NCBI RefSeq assembly: GCF_900089585.1
Contig: NZ_FLRH01000003.1
Location: forward strand, 2,308,501-2,372,500
Reading direction: 5' to 3'
Source: Micromonospora sediminicola
Lineage (GTDB): Bacteria; Actinomycetota; Actinomycetes; Mycobacteriales; Micromonosporaceae
Length of the DNA stretch: 64,000 nucleotides
The translations under genes and the position numbers were made by a program. Under the pieces are notes generated by a model. That model was not told the DNA's origin, did not search any database, and saw only the letters and a list, made by a program, of their open reading frames with translations. Positions 53,143 through 64,000 of this stretch are shown here, piece by piece (positions within the stretch are counted from its first letter, which is position 1; every line of letters begins with the position of its first letter).

Positions 53143-56100
53143 GTGGCCTTTCCGTACCCTCTCAGCCCGCAGCCGGCCCCAGGGACGACGGGGCTCTACG
53201 ACCCCGCGTACGAGCACGACGCCTGCGGCGTGGCCTTCGTGGCCGACCTGCACGGGCGGCGCTCGCACCAGGTCGTCGCGAACGGCCTCGGGGCGCTCTG
53301 CCGGTTGGACCACCGGGGCGCCCGGGGCGCGGAGCACAACACCGGTGACGGCGCCGGCATCATGATCCAGGTGCCGGACGCGTTCCTGCGCGCCGTGGTC
53401 GACTTCCCGCTGCCCCCCGCCGGCCAGTACGCGACCGGACTGGTGTTCCTGCCCGACGACGACGCGGCCGAGGCGCGCGCCCGCCAGGTGGTGGACAAGT
53501 ACGCGCTGGTCGAGGGCGCCGACGTGCTCGGCTGGCGCGAGGTGCCGACCGACGCGTCCGGGCTGGGCGAGACCGCGCTCGCGGCCATGCCCCGGGTCCG
53601 GCAGTTGTTCGTGGCCGCGCACCGGCTGACCGACTCGCCGGCCGGGCCGGCCGGCTCCCCGCTGTCCGGGCTCGACCTGGACCGGGTGGCGTTCTGCCTG
53701 CGCAAGCAGGTCGAGCGGGAGACCACCGAGCGGGGCGTGCCGGCGTACTTCCCGTCGCTGTCCGGCCGCACGATGGTGTTCAAGGGCATGCTCACCCCGG
53801 ACCAGCTCCCGGCGTTCTACCCGGAGCTGACCGACGAGCGGGTGGTCAGCGCCATCGCGCTGGTGCACTCGCGCTTCTCCACCAACACGTTCCCGTCCTG
53901 GCCGCTGGCGCACCCGTACCGCTTCATCGCGCACAACGGCGAGATCAACACGATTCGCGGCAACCGCAACTGGATGCAGGCCCGGGAGGCGCTGCTGCGC
54001 AGCCCGAGCATCCCCGGCAACATCCGCCGCGTCTTCCCGGTGTGCACGCCGGCCGCGTCGGACTCGGCGAACTTCGACGAGGTGCTCGAACTGCTGCACC
54101 TGGCCGGGCGGAGCCTGCCGCACGCGGTGCTCATGATGATCCCCGAGGCCTGGGAGAACGACCCGGACATGCGCGCCGACAAGCGCGCGTTCTACCGCTT
54201 CCACGCCAGCCTGATGGAGCCGTGGGACGGCCCCGCCTCGGTCGCCTTCACCGACGGCGAGATCGTCGGCGCGGTGCTGGACCGCAACGGTCTGCGTCCG
54301 GGCCGCTGGTGGCACACCTCCGACGGCCTGGTGGTGCTGGGTAGCGAGGCGGGCGTGCTCGACCTCGACCCGACCACGGTGGTGGCCAAGGGCCGGCTCC
54401 AGCCCGGCCGGATGTTCCTGGTCGACACCGTCAACGGCCGGATCGTCTCCGACGACGAGATCAAGACCGAGCTGGCCGCCGCGCAGCCGTACCAGGAGTG
54501 GCTGCACGCCGGCCTGATCGAGCTGGACGACCTGCCCCCGCGCGAGCACACCGTCTACACCCACGACTCGGTACGCCGCCGCCAGCAGACGTTCGGCTAC
54601 ACCGAGGAGGAGCTGAAGATCCTGCTCGGCCCGATGGCCCGCAGCGGCGCGGAGCCGATCGGCTCGATGGGCACCGACACCCCGATCGCCCCGCTGTCCA
54701 CCCGGCCGCGGCTGCTCTACGACTACTTCCACCAGCTCTTCGCCCAGGTCACCAACCCGCCGCTGGACGCCATCCGGGAGGAGCTGGTGACCAGCCTGGC
54801 GTCCACCATCGGGCCGGAGGGCAACCTGCTCGACCCGGGCCCGGCGAGCTGCCGGCAGATCGTGCTGCCCTACCCGGTGATCGACAACGACGAGCTGGCC
54901 AAGATCCTCTCCATCGACGAGGACGGCGACCTGCCCGGCTTCAAGGCGGTCCGGGTCTCGGGTCTCTACCGGATCCGGGACGGCGGCGCCGGCATCAAGG
55001 CCCGGCTGACCGAGATCTGCCGGCACGTGTCCGAGGCGATCGAGGACGGCGTACGGATCCTGGTGCTCTCCGACCGGGACTCCAACGCCGACCTGGCGCC
55101 GATCCCGTCGCTGCTGCTCACCGCCGCGGTGCACCAGCACCTGGTGCGCGAGCAGACCCGGACCCAGGTGGCGCTGGTCGTCGAGTCCGGCGACTGCCGC
55201 GAGGTGCACCACGCGGCCGTGCTGATCGGCTACGGCGCGGCGGCGGTCAACCCGTACCTCGCCTTCGAGTCGGTCGAGGACATGATCTCCACCGGCGCGC
55301 TGGCCGGTGTGGAGCCGGTGAAGGCGGTCCGCAACTACGTCAAGGCGCTCGGCAAGGGCGTCCTGAAGATCATGTCCAAGATGGGCATCTCCACCGTGTC
55401 GTCGTACTGCGGGGCGCAGGTGTTCGAGGCGGTCGGCCTGGACACGCGCCTGGTCGACCGCTACTTCCGCGGCACGCCGAGCACGATCGGCGGGATCGGG
55501 CTGGCCGAGATCCACACCGAGGTGGCCGCCCGGCACGCGCGGGCCTGGCCGGCGCCGGGCGCACAGATCAGCGACCGGCTGGAGGTCGGCGGCGAGTACC
55601 AGTGGCGCCGCGAGGGCGAGCTGCACCTGTTCAACCCGGAGACGGTCTTCCTGCTCCAGCACGCCACCCGCAGCCGCCAGTACGACGTGTTCCGGCAGTA
55701 CACCGCCAAGGTCGACGAGTTGGCCGCGCAGGCGGGCTCGCTGCGCGGGCTGTTCACGCTGCGCACCGGCGTCCGCCCGGCGGTGCCGCTGGACGAGGTC
55801 GAGCCGGCCACCGAGATCGTCAAGCGCTTCGCCACCGGCGCCATGTCGTACGGGTCGATCTCCGCGGAGGCGCACGAGACGCTCGCGATCGCGATGAACC
55901 GGCTGGGCGGCAAGTCCAACACCGGCGAGGGCGGCGAGGACGTCGAGCGGCTGCACGACCCGGCGCGCCGCTCGGCGGTCAAGCAGATCGCCAGCGGTCG
56001 GTTCGGCGTGACCAGCGAATACCTGGTCAACGCGGACGACCTCCAGATCAAGATGGCGCAGGGCGCGAAGCCCGGCGAGGGCGGGCAGCTGCCCGGCAAC

Positions 56101-57793
56101 AAGGTCTGGCCGTGGATCGCGCGGACCCGGCACGCCACCCCGGGTGTCGGCCTGATCTCCCCGCCGCCGCACCACGACATCTACTCCATCGAGGACCTGG
56201 CCCAGCTCGTGCACGACCTGAAGTGCGTCAACCCGGCCGCCCGGGTGCACGTCAAGCTGGTCAGCGAGGTGGGTGTGGGCACGGTGGCGGCCGGCGTGGC
56301 CAAGCTGAAGGCCGACGTCATCCTCATCTCCGGGCACGACGGCGGCACCGGCGCGTCCCCGCTCAACTCACTCAAGCACGCCGGCACCCCGTGGGAGCTG
56401 GGCCTGGCCGAGGCGCAGCAGACGCTGCTGCTCAACAAGCTGCGCGACCGGGTCACCGTGCAGGTCGACGGCCAGCTCAAGACCGGCCGGGACGTGCTGG
56501 TCGCGGCGCTGCTCGGCGCCGAGGAGTTCGGCTTCGCCACCGCCCCGCTGATCGTCGAGGGCTGCGTGATGATGCGGGTCTGCCACCTGGACACCTGTCC
56601 GGTCGGCATCGCCACCCAGAACCCGGTGCTGCGCGAGCGGTTCACCGGCCGGCCCGAGTTCGTGGAGAACTTCTTCCTCTTCCTCGCCGAGGAGGTCCGG
56701 GGCTACCTGGCCGAGCTGGGCTTCCGCAGCATCGACGAGGCGATCGGGCACACCGAGCTGCTCGACGTGGCCGGCGCGATCGACCACTGGAAGGGCCACG
56801 GGCTCGACCTGGGCCGGGTGCTGCACCTGCCGGAGCTGCCCGAGGGCGCGGCCCGGCGCGGCGTCCGTGCCCAGGACCACGGCCTCGACGCGGCGCTGGA
56901 CAACCGGCTCATCGAGCTGGCCGGCCCGGCGCTGCGCGACGGCACCCCGGTCCGGGTCGAGGTCGAGGTGCGCAACGAGCACCGCAGCGTGGGCGCGATG
57001 CTGGGCGGCGAGGTGACCCGCCGGTTCGGCGGCGCCGGGCTGCCCGACGACACCGTCGAGTTCCTGCTGCGCGGCACCGCCGGGCAGTCGTTCGGCGCGT
57101 TCCTGCCACGCGGGGTCACGCTGCGCCTGCACGGCGACGCCAACGACTACGTCGGCAAGGGACTGTCCGGCGGGCGGATCGTGGTCCGGCCGGACGCCGA
57201 CGCGCCGTTCGTCGGCGCCGACGCCGAGCCGGGCCGCCGCGCCGAGGACCAGATCATCGCCGGCAACACGATCCTCTACGGCGCCACCGGCGGCGAGGTG
57301 TTCCTGCGCGGTCGGGTCGGCGAGCGGTTCGCGGTGCGCAACTCCGGCGCGGCCGCGGTGGTCGAGGGTCTCGGCGACCACGGTTGCGAGTACATGACCG
57401 GCGGCACGGTGGTGGTGCTCGGTCCGACCGGGCGCAACTTCGCCGCCGGTATGTCCGGCGGCACCGCGTTCGTGCACCGGCTCGACCGCCGGCTGGTCAA
57501 CGCCGAGCTGGTCGACCTGTCGCCGCTGCGCGACGAGGAGCGCGACCGGCTGCACGAGCTGGTCCAGCGGCACTTCGCCGAGACGGACTCGGCGGTCGCC
57601 GAGGACCTGCTCAAGCGCTGGCCGCAGGCGGTGGAGGAGTTCACCGCCGTGGTGCCCCGGGACTACCGCCGGGTCATGGAGATCATGCGGGCCGCCGAAG
57701 CCGCCGGCCGGAACGTCGACGACGCGGTGATGAGTGCCCTCTCTCCCGCCCCGGTACCACCCGCGCCCCGGGTGGTCGCCCAGGAGGTGGCTC

Positions 57794-57801
<8 letters not shown>
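53143..57801 (+). CDS. gltB: GltB, glutamate synthase large subunit
   Basis: 1552 aa. NADPH-GOGAT subunit that makes glutamate from glutamine and 2-oxoglutarate. The N-terminal amidotransferase nucleophile is Cys28 ([14 protein letters not shown]), freed by removal of a 27-residue propeptide. Central linker, FMN barrel ([20 protein letters not shown]) and the 3Fe-4S cysteines ([16 protein letters not shown]) are present; the C-terminal GXGXG beta-helix closes it. GTG 53143 sits just after AGGAGG; GTG 53125 would add six residues. It overlaps gltD by eight bases. Confidence 0.96.
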
Positions 57802-59299
<1,498 letters not shown>

Positions 59300-59300
59300 G

Positions 59301-59350
59301 GAGGGGCCCCCTGTTAACGCCTCCGGTAGAGCAGGGGGCCCCTCTTAACA
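59301..59350 (+). terminator. gltBD hairpin terminator (dispersed-element type)
   Basis: Perfect 13-bp stem GAGGGGCCCCCTG (59301-59313) and CAGGGGGCCCCTC (59332-59344), with TTAAC after each arm (TTAACGCCTCCG in the loop, TTAACACCTCCG outside). I recognise this GGGCCCC/TTAAC design as a recurrent intergenic terminator in Micromonospora. Confidence 0.8.
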
Positions 59351-59530
59351 CCTCCGTCAGGGTGGGACGCCCGGTATCGCACCGACCCGGACCGGGTGTC
59401 CGGGTCGCCCGGTGACACCTGCCACCAACTGTCGCCGCGACGTTTCCTCCGCCGCCAGACTTGGCGACCGGCCGGACCTCACGAGGGTCCGGCCTTCGTC
59501 ATGTCGCTGTCGTCAACGGGGGAGATCGTC

Positions 59531-61075
59531 GTGGCTCTCGGCGCCACGTTCGCCGCGCTGCGCCACCGGAACTACCGGATCTGGGCGGGCGCCGGCTTCG
59601 TGTCGGTCACCGGCACCTGGATGCAGGTGCTCGGCGTCAACTGGTTCGTGCTCGCGGAGACCGGCTCCGCCACCTCGATGGGCCTCACCGTCCTGCTCCA
59701 GGCGCTGCCCACGCTGCTGCTCAGCGTGTGGGGCGGCGCACTGGCCGACCGCCTGCCCGCCAAGCCGCTGCTGGTCACCGCGCAGGCGGCGCACGCGGTG
59801 CTGGCCGCCGGTCTGGCCGTGGTGGCGCTCACCGGCGCCGGAGGTCTGCCGGCCGTCTACGCGATCTCGCTGGCCACCGGCGCGGTGTCGGCGATCGAGG
59901 GGCCGGTGCTGGGCCGCTGGGCGTCCACCCTGGTGGACCGGGAGAGCCTCGGCAACGCGCTCGCGCTCGGTTCGTTGACCAACTCCGCCGGGCGGATCCT
60001 CGGCATGAGCGTGGGCGCCGTGGTGGTCGCCGCCGTCGGCCCGGCGCTGCTGTTCGCCGTCAACGCGGCCAGCTTCGTGGCGGTCGTGGTCGCGCTGCTG
60101 GCCGTACGCGAGGGGGAGCGGCACACCGGCGGGCCGGTGGCGGCCGACGCGGGCCCGGCGGACGGCGGGATCTGGGCCGGGTTCCGCTACCTGCGGGGTC
60201 AGCCGGTGGTGCTGGTCGCGCTGGCGCTGTCGTTCGTGCTGGGCAGTCTGGGCCGCAACTACCAGGTGACCATGGCGGCGATGAGCGACGGGCCGCTGGG
60301 CGGCGGCGCGTCCGGCTACGGCTTCCTGTCCACCGTCTTCGCCGTCGGCGCGGTGCTCGGCGCGCTGGTCGCGGCCCGCCGCGCCGAGCTGGGCTACGCG
60401 GTGCTGGTCGGCGCGGGGCTGCTCGCCAGCGCGCTGCAGATCGTGGCCGGGCTGGCCCCGGGCACGGCGAGCTTCGCCGCGGTGATCCTGCCGGTGGCGG
60501 CGGCGGCCGTGGTCATCGACACCACGGTCGGCGCCCGCGCGCAGCTGGACACCGACTACGCGATGCGCGGGCGGGTGCTGGCGGCGCTCGCGGTCACCGG
60601 CTCGGTCGCCGCCGCGGTGGGCGCGCCGTTGCTGGGTTGGTTGGCCGAGCACGCCGGCCCCCGCCAGACGCTGGTGCTGGCCGGCGCGGTCAGCGCCGTG
60701 GCGACGCTCGCGGCCGGGGTGGCGCTGGACCGGCTGCGCGAGCGCCGGCTGGTCCGGACGCCGGTCGCGGTGCGTCGTCCGGTCCGTCGGCTCGCACTCG
60801 TGCCGCCCGCGGTGCGGCGTCCGGTCCGTCGGCTCACGCTCGTGCTGCCCGCGGTGCGTCGTCCGGTCCGTCGGGTGGCGGCGAGCGCCGTCCGGGTGGT
60901 GCGGCCGGTCCGGCGTGCCGTGCCGGTCCCGTCCGGGCCGACTCCGACCGTCGCGGCGGGTGTCGCGCCGACCGTCATGGCCGGTCGGCCGGTCCCGGCG
61001 TCACGGCCCGGGGTCCGTCCCGGCACGGCCCGGCCGGCGTCGGCCGCCGCCCGGGTGGACGCGGGCCGCCGCTGA
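59531..61075 (+). CDS. MFS transporter with Arg-rich repetitive tail
   Basis: About 514 aa. Twelve membrane helices in residues 10-400, EntS-like (FAALRHRNYRIWAG, the loop GGALADRLPAKPLL, GRWASTLVDRESLGNALAL). From about residue 410 a tail carries three near-copies of a 14-residue unit starting VRRPVRRL, then VRVVRPVRRA, then a Pro/Ala/Val-rich end. GTG 59531 follows GGGGGAG; ATG 59501 would add ten residues and is possible. Substrate unknown. Confidence 0.85.
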   Translation: MALGATFAALRHRNYRIWAGAGFVSVTGTWMQVLGVNWFVLAETGSATSMGLTVLLQALPTLLLSVWGGALADRLPAKPLLVTAQAAHAVLAAGLAVVALTGAGGLPAVYAISLATGAVSAIEGPVLGRWASTLVDRESLGNALALGSLTNSAGRILGMSVGAVVVAAVGPALLFAVNAASFVAVVVALLAVREGERHTGGPVAADAGPADGGIWAGFRYLRGQPVVLVALALSFVLGSLGRNYQVTMAAMSDGPLGGGASGYGFLSTVFAVGAVLGALVAARRAELGYAVLVGAGLLASALQIVAGLAPGTASFAAVILPVAAAAVVIDTTVGARAQLDTDYAMRGRVLAALAVTGSVAAAVGAPLLGWLAEHAGPRQTLVLAGAVSAVATLAAGVALDRLRERRLVRTPVAVRRPVRRLALVPPAVRRPVRRLTLVLPAVRRPVRRVAASAVRVVRPVRRAVPVPSGPTPTVAAGVAPTVMAGRPVPASRPGVRPGTARPASAAARVDAGRR

Positions 61076-61137
61076 GGTGGGCCACGTCATGCCCGCCGGG
61101 GCCCCGCCGGCACGATGATCATCGTTACGCTGCGGGC

Positions 61138-61665
61138 ATGGACGTCGAGGTACGCCTGCGGCGCATCCGCCGCTGGCTCTGGGTCGTGGTGGTGGGGCTC
61201 TTCCTCAGCGGGGTGACCGCGTTCCCGCTGGAGATCGAGGTCCGGTGGTTGCTCGCGGCGCTCGACCCGCTCGCCGGGCGGCTCCCGGCGCTGGTCGGCT
61301 GGATCGAGCGGGTCCACGACGGGCTGGTGGCCGCCGACCGGGACTACCCGTTCCTGCTCTACGGCACCGACTGGCTGGCGTTCGCCCATCTGGTGCTGGC
61401 GGTGGCGTTCTGGGGGCCGCTGCGCGACCCGGTGCGCAACGTCTGGGTGGTCCAGGTCGGAATGATCGCCTGCGCCGGCATCGTGCCGCTGGCCCTGATC
61501 TGCGGCCCGATCCGGGGCATCCCGTGGTTCTGGACGCTCGTCGACCTCTCGTTCGCGGTCGGCGCGTTCCCGCCGCTCTGGTTCGCCTACCGGCACATCC
61601 GCGCGGTCGAGGCGGCCCGCACGCCGGCGACGCCGGTCGGGACGCCCGCGCCGGCGGCCGGCTGA
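61138..61665 (+). CDS. Conserved hypothetical membrane protein
   Basis: 175 aa with about four membrane helices (residues 12-35, 78-95, 103-128 and 135-155). The loop between helices 1 and 2 is long and acidic (VHDGLVAADRDYPFLLYGTD). Family not recognised. ATG 61138 is 6 bp after TACGCT, so the message is probably leaderless. Convergent with the M1 peptidase gene. Confidence 0.7.
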   Translation: MDVEVRLRRIRRWLWVVVVGLFLSGVTAFPLEIEVRWLLAALDPLAGRLPALVGWIERVHDGLVAADRDYPFLLYGTDWLAFAHLVLAVAFWGPLRDPVRNVWVVQVGMIACAGIVPLALICGPIRGIPWFWTLVDLSFAVGAFPPLWFAYRHIRAVEAARTPATPVGTPAPAAG

Positions 61666-61713
61666 CCGGGGCCGTACCCGGCCGCAGCGGGGACCACGGA
61701 CCCGGGGGCCGGC

Positions 61714-61756
61714 CCGGCCGGGCCCGCCCCGCCGGTGGGGGAGCGGGCCCGGCCGG
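61714..61756. terminator. Bidirectional hairpin terminator before the M1 peptidase gene
   Basis: Perfect 14-bp stem CCGGCCGGGCCCGC (61714-61727) and GCGGGCCCGGCCGG (61743-61756) around a 15-base loop, between convergent genes. Confidence 0.8.
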
Positions 61757-61762
61757 TGCCGG

Positions 61763-63298
61763 TCAGCGGCCGAGCAGGTCGTGCGCGGCCCGGATCTTCG
61801 CCCAGGAGGCGGGTCGGGCCGGGGCCGAGGTCGCCCGCGCGGTGGCGCCCACCTCGGGGCGACCGGCGGTGAACAGCCAGGTGGTGAACACCGCGTCCAG
61901 GTCGCGACCGGAGACGCGCTCCGCGAGCGCCTGGAACTGCTCGATGGTGCCGTTGCCGTACTGGCGCTGCGCGGTCCAGGCGCGCAGGATCCGGAAGAAC
62001 GCCGGATCGCCGACGGCCAACCGGATCTGGTGCAGCGCCATCGCGCCCCGGTCGTAGACGGCGTCGTCGAAGATCCGGTCGGCGCCCGGGTCACCGGGGA
62101 GCACCTGCCAGAACTCCGAGTCGGCCGGGTAGCTGGAGTAGGTGAAGTCGAACAGCTCCTGGGCGGTGCCCTCGTCCTGCTCCTCCGACCAGAGCCACTC
62201 GGCGTACGAGGCGAAGCCCTCGTTCAGCCAGATGTTGCGCCAGGCCGCCACCGAGACCGAGTCGCCGAACCACTGGTGCGCGTTCTCGTGCACCACCACG
62301 TACGGGTTCGCGCCGCGCCGCCAGAAGCCGGGGCCGTACACCGGTCGGGTCTGCGTCTCCAGCGCGAAGCCGATGCCGTCGATCGGCCCGGCCACGCCGC
62401 CCTGCGCCTCGAACGGGTACGGGCCGAACAGCCCGCTCTCCCAGTCGACGATCTCGGCGGTGCGTTCGATGCTGGCCCGGGCCGCCGGACCGCGCTCGCC
62501 CAGCGTGGTGCTGTACGCGTTCACCACCGGCTGCCCGTTCGGTGCGGTGTCGGTGACGATGTCGTACTGTCCGATGGCCAGGAACGCCTGGTAGGTGGCG
62601 CCGGGCTCCACGCTGCGCCAGCTCCACCGGGTGCGGTTGCCGGCTTCGGGCAGCGGGTCGCGCGGCTGCACGCCGTTGCTGACCACCTCGACACCGGTCG
62701 GCACCGAGACCGAGATGTCCCAGGTGGCCTTGTCCTTCGGGTGGTCGTTGCTCGGATACCACCACCAGGCCGACTCGGGTTCGTTGACCGCGAGCGCCCC
62801 GTCGGCGGTGCGGGTCCAGCCGGTGTAGCCGTAGACCGTCGTCTGCGAGGGGACGCCGGCGTACTTCACCACGACGGTGAGCTGCTGGCCCTTGGCCAGG
62901 GACCGGGCCGGGGTGACCACCAGCTCGTGGTCGCCGGCCCGGGCGAACGTGGCGACCCAGCCGTTGACCCGGACCGACTCGACGTCGAGCGCGAAGTCGA
63001 GGTTGAAGCGGGACAGGTCCTTCCTGGCGGTGGCCAGGATCGTGGTGGTGCCGCTGAGGCGGTCGGTGAACGGCTCGTAGCGCAGCCGGATGTCGTAGTG
63101 GTCGACGTCGTAGCCGCCGTTGCCGTAGTCGGGGAAGTAGCTGTCGCCCAGCCCGGGGCCGCCCGGCGTCGGGGTCGCCGCCGCGGGTTGCGGGCCGCCC
63201 CGTCCGGTCGGGGCGGCCAGGCCGGGGGCGCCGGTCACGGTGGTGCCGGCGGTGGTGAGGGTCAGGGCGGCGATCGCCGCCGTGAGTGCGCGTCGCAC
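61763..63298 (-). CDS. Secreted M1-family zinc metallopeptidase
   Basis: 511 aa. Signal peptide in residues 1-28 (RRALTAAIAALTLTTAG, cleavage near APGLAA). The M1 active site VVHENAHQWFG gives HExxH (about residue 336-340) and the third zinc ligand in LNEGFASYAEWLW. The usual GAMEN exopeptidase motif is replaced by GFALETQTR. Tyr in DDAVYDRGAMAL stabilises the transition state. Exported aminopeptidase; substrate preference cannot be read. ATG start, AT-rich shared promoter region upstream. Confidence 0.9.
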   Translation of the reverse strand: MRRALTAAIAALTLTTAGTTVTGAPGLAAPTGRGGPQPAAATPTPGGPGLGDSYFPDYGNGGYDVDHYDIRLRYEPFTDRLSGTTTILATARKDLSRFNLDFALDVESVRVNGWVATFARAGDHELVVTPARSLAKGQQLTVVVKYAGVPSQTTVYGYTGWTRTADGALAVNEPESAWWWYPSNDHPKDKATWDISVSVPTGVEVVSNGVQPRDPLPEAGNRTRWSWRSVEPGATYQAFLAIGQYDIVTDTAPNGQPVVNAYSTTLGERGPAARASIERTAEIVDWESGLFGPYPFEAQGGVAGPIDGIGFALETQTRPVYGPGFWRRGANPYVVVHENAHQWFGDSVSVAAWRNIWLNEGFASYAEWLWSEEQDEGTAQELFDFTYSSYPADSEFWQVLPGDPGADRIFDDAVYDRGAMALHQIRLAVGDPAFFRILRAWTAQRQYGNGTIEQFQALAERVSGRDLDAVFTTWLFTAGRPEVGATARATSAPARPASWAKIRAAHDLLGR

Positions 63299-63486
63299 GG
63301 GTGGGACTCCCTCCGTCGGGTGTACGCACCGGCCAACCTAATCGACGCATGTAAACGGATCTGGGTCGGCAGCTATTCAATTCTTGCGAATGTTTCGATA
63401 GCATTACCGACTAGTAACAAGCACGACCCCTCGGCCACGCGCGCGGTCAACGGGCTCCACCACCCCTGTCCCGTGGAGGTCCTGTC
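63299..63486. promoter_or_regulatory. AT-rich divergent promoter region
   Basis: 188 bp between the divergent M1 peptidase and SGNH hydrolase genes, clearly lower in GC than its surroundings near 63350-63420. Candidate -10 hexamers include TAGCAT (63400-63405) toward the hydrolase. No convincing full promoter or operator could be fixed. Confidence 0.4.
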
Positions 63487-64000
63487 ATGTCCCGTCGCGT
63501 CCGTACCGCCCTCGCCGCGGTGTTGGCGGCCGTCCTCGGCGCCGTGCTCCTGCCCGGCGCGGCCCGCGCCGCCACCGTCAACTACGTCGCCCTGGGCGAC
63601 TCCTACTCCTCCGGCGTCGGCGCCGGGCCGTACGACCTCTCCACCTGCCTGCGCAGCCAGAAGTCGTACGCCCCGCTCTGGGCCGCGGCGCACGCGGTCA
63701 CCAGCTTCCGGTTCCCGGCCTGCGGCGGCGCGGTCACCGCCGACGTCCGCAACAACCAGGTCGGGCAGCTCAGCGCGAGCACCACGCTGGTCACCATCAC
63801 CATCGGCGGCAACGACGCCGGCTTCGCCGACGTGATGACCAGCTGCCGCTTCGGCAGCACGTCGAGCTGTGAGAGCGCGGTGGCCGGGGCCAAGGCGTTC
63901 GCCACCGCCACGCTGCCCGGCCGGCTCGACGCCACCTACGCCGCGATCCGCGAGCGGGCCCCGAACGCCCGGCTGGTGGTGCTGGGCTACCCGCGGCTGT
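63487..64000 (+). CDS. Secreted SGNH-family lipase/esterase (3' end cut off by window)
   Basis: 171 residues visible. Signal peptide in residues 1-28 (RRVRTALAAVLAAVLGAVL, ends AARA). SGNH block I is VALGDSYSSGVGAG with the nucleophilic Ser39, and block III is ITIGGNDAGFAD (about residues 105-116). Cysteines at regular intervals suggest disulfides, as in the Streptomyces rimosus lipase and S. coelicolor esterase group. The catalytic His-Asp block lies beyond the window. ATG 63487 with GGAGG upstream. Confidence 0.92.
   Translation, partial: MSRRVRTALAAVLAAVLGAVLLPGAARAATVNYVALGDSYSSGVGAGPYDLSTCLRSQKSYAPLWAAAHAVTSFRFPACGGAVTADVRNNQVGQLSASTTLVTITIGGNDAGFADVMTSCRFGSTSSCESAVAGAKAFATATLPGRLDATYAAIRERAPNARLVVLGYPRL

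Overview
The window is a high-GC actinobacterial chromosome segment. Gene content, very GC-rich third codon positions, frequent GTG starts and gene order (ftsW-murG-murC-ftsQ-ftsZ-yggS-sepF-yggT-divIVA; his genes followed by trpE-membrane protein-trpC-trpB-trpA-lgt) point to Micromonosporaceae, most likely Micromonospora or a close relative. The genus is an inference from gene order and from repeat types I recognise; no database was searched.

Layout. 1-9 kb: distal part of the division and cell-wall (dcw) cluster with its SepF/YggT/DivIVA tail. 9-17.3 kb: housekeeping and conserved hypothetical genes, including a CPA1-type antiporter, a DksA/TraR zinc finger protein, lspA, an RluD-type pseudouridine synthase, a MinD-like ATPase with an unusual P-loop, and membrane proteins. 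17.3-18 kb: a reverse-strand LON-domain protein. 18.1-23.3 kb: compact hisD-hisC-hisB-(55 aa)-hisH-(106 aa)-priA-ridA operon, nearly all start/stop overlaps. 23.4-25.6 kb: a small inverted-repeat (MITE-like) element, then an OhrR/Ohr peroxide cassette and an MDR oxidoreductase. 25.7 kb: hisF. 26.5-41 kb: an accessory block (YczE/YczR pair, LtrA, FadD15-type ligase, terpene synthase, a heterodimeric ABC exporter, a TetR-controlled ABC-2 exporter, MerR). 41-48.1 kb: a nucleotidyltransferase-HisI fusion, trpE, a Trp-associated membrane protein, trpC, trpB and trpA. 48.1-49 kb: a gene-free repeat hotspot. 49-64 kb: NUDIX protein, lgt, FAD monooxygenase, GNAT, gltB-gltD, MFS transporter, M1 peptidase and the start of a secreted SGNH hydrolase.

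How it fits together. The dcw genes build septal peptidoglycan (MurC, MurG), assemble the divisome (FtsQ, FtsW, FtsZ, SepF) and direct polar growth (DivIVA). The his and trp genes share PriA, which in actinobacteria does both the HisA and TrpF steps; no trpF, trpD, hisG or hisE lies in the window. The GltBD glutamate synthase is a separate unit.

The most unusual non-coding signals are two related inverted-repeat elements 25 kb apart. One has a perfect 5-bp target-site duplication and carries internal 23-bp tandem repeats. The other lies in an intergenic hotspot with 17-, 21- and 22-bp tandem arrays. The 59-bp tandem element that resets the start codon of an ABC exporter gene and the in-frame nucleotidyltransferase-HisI fusion also deserve follow-up.
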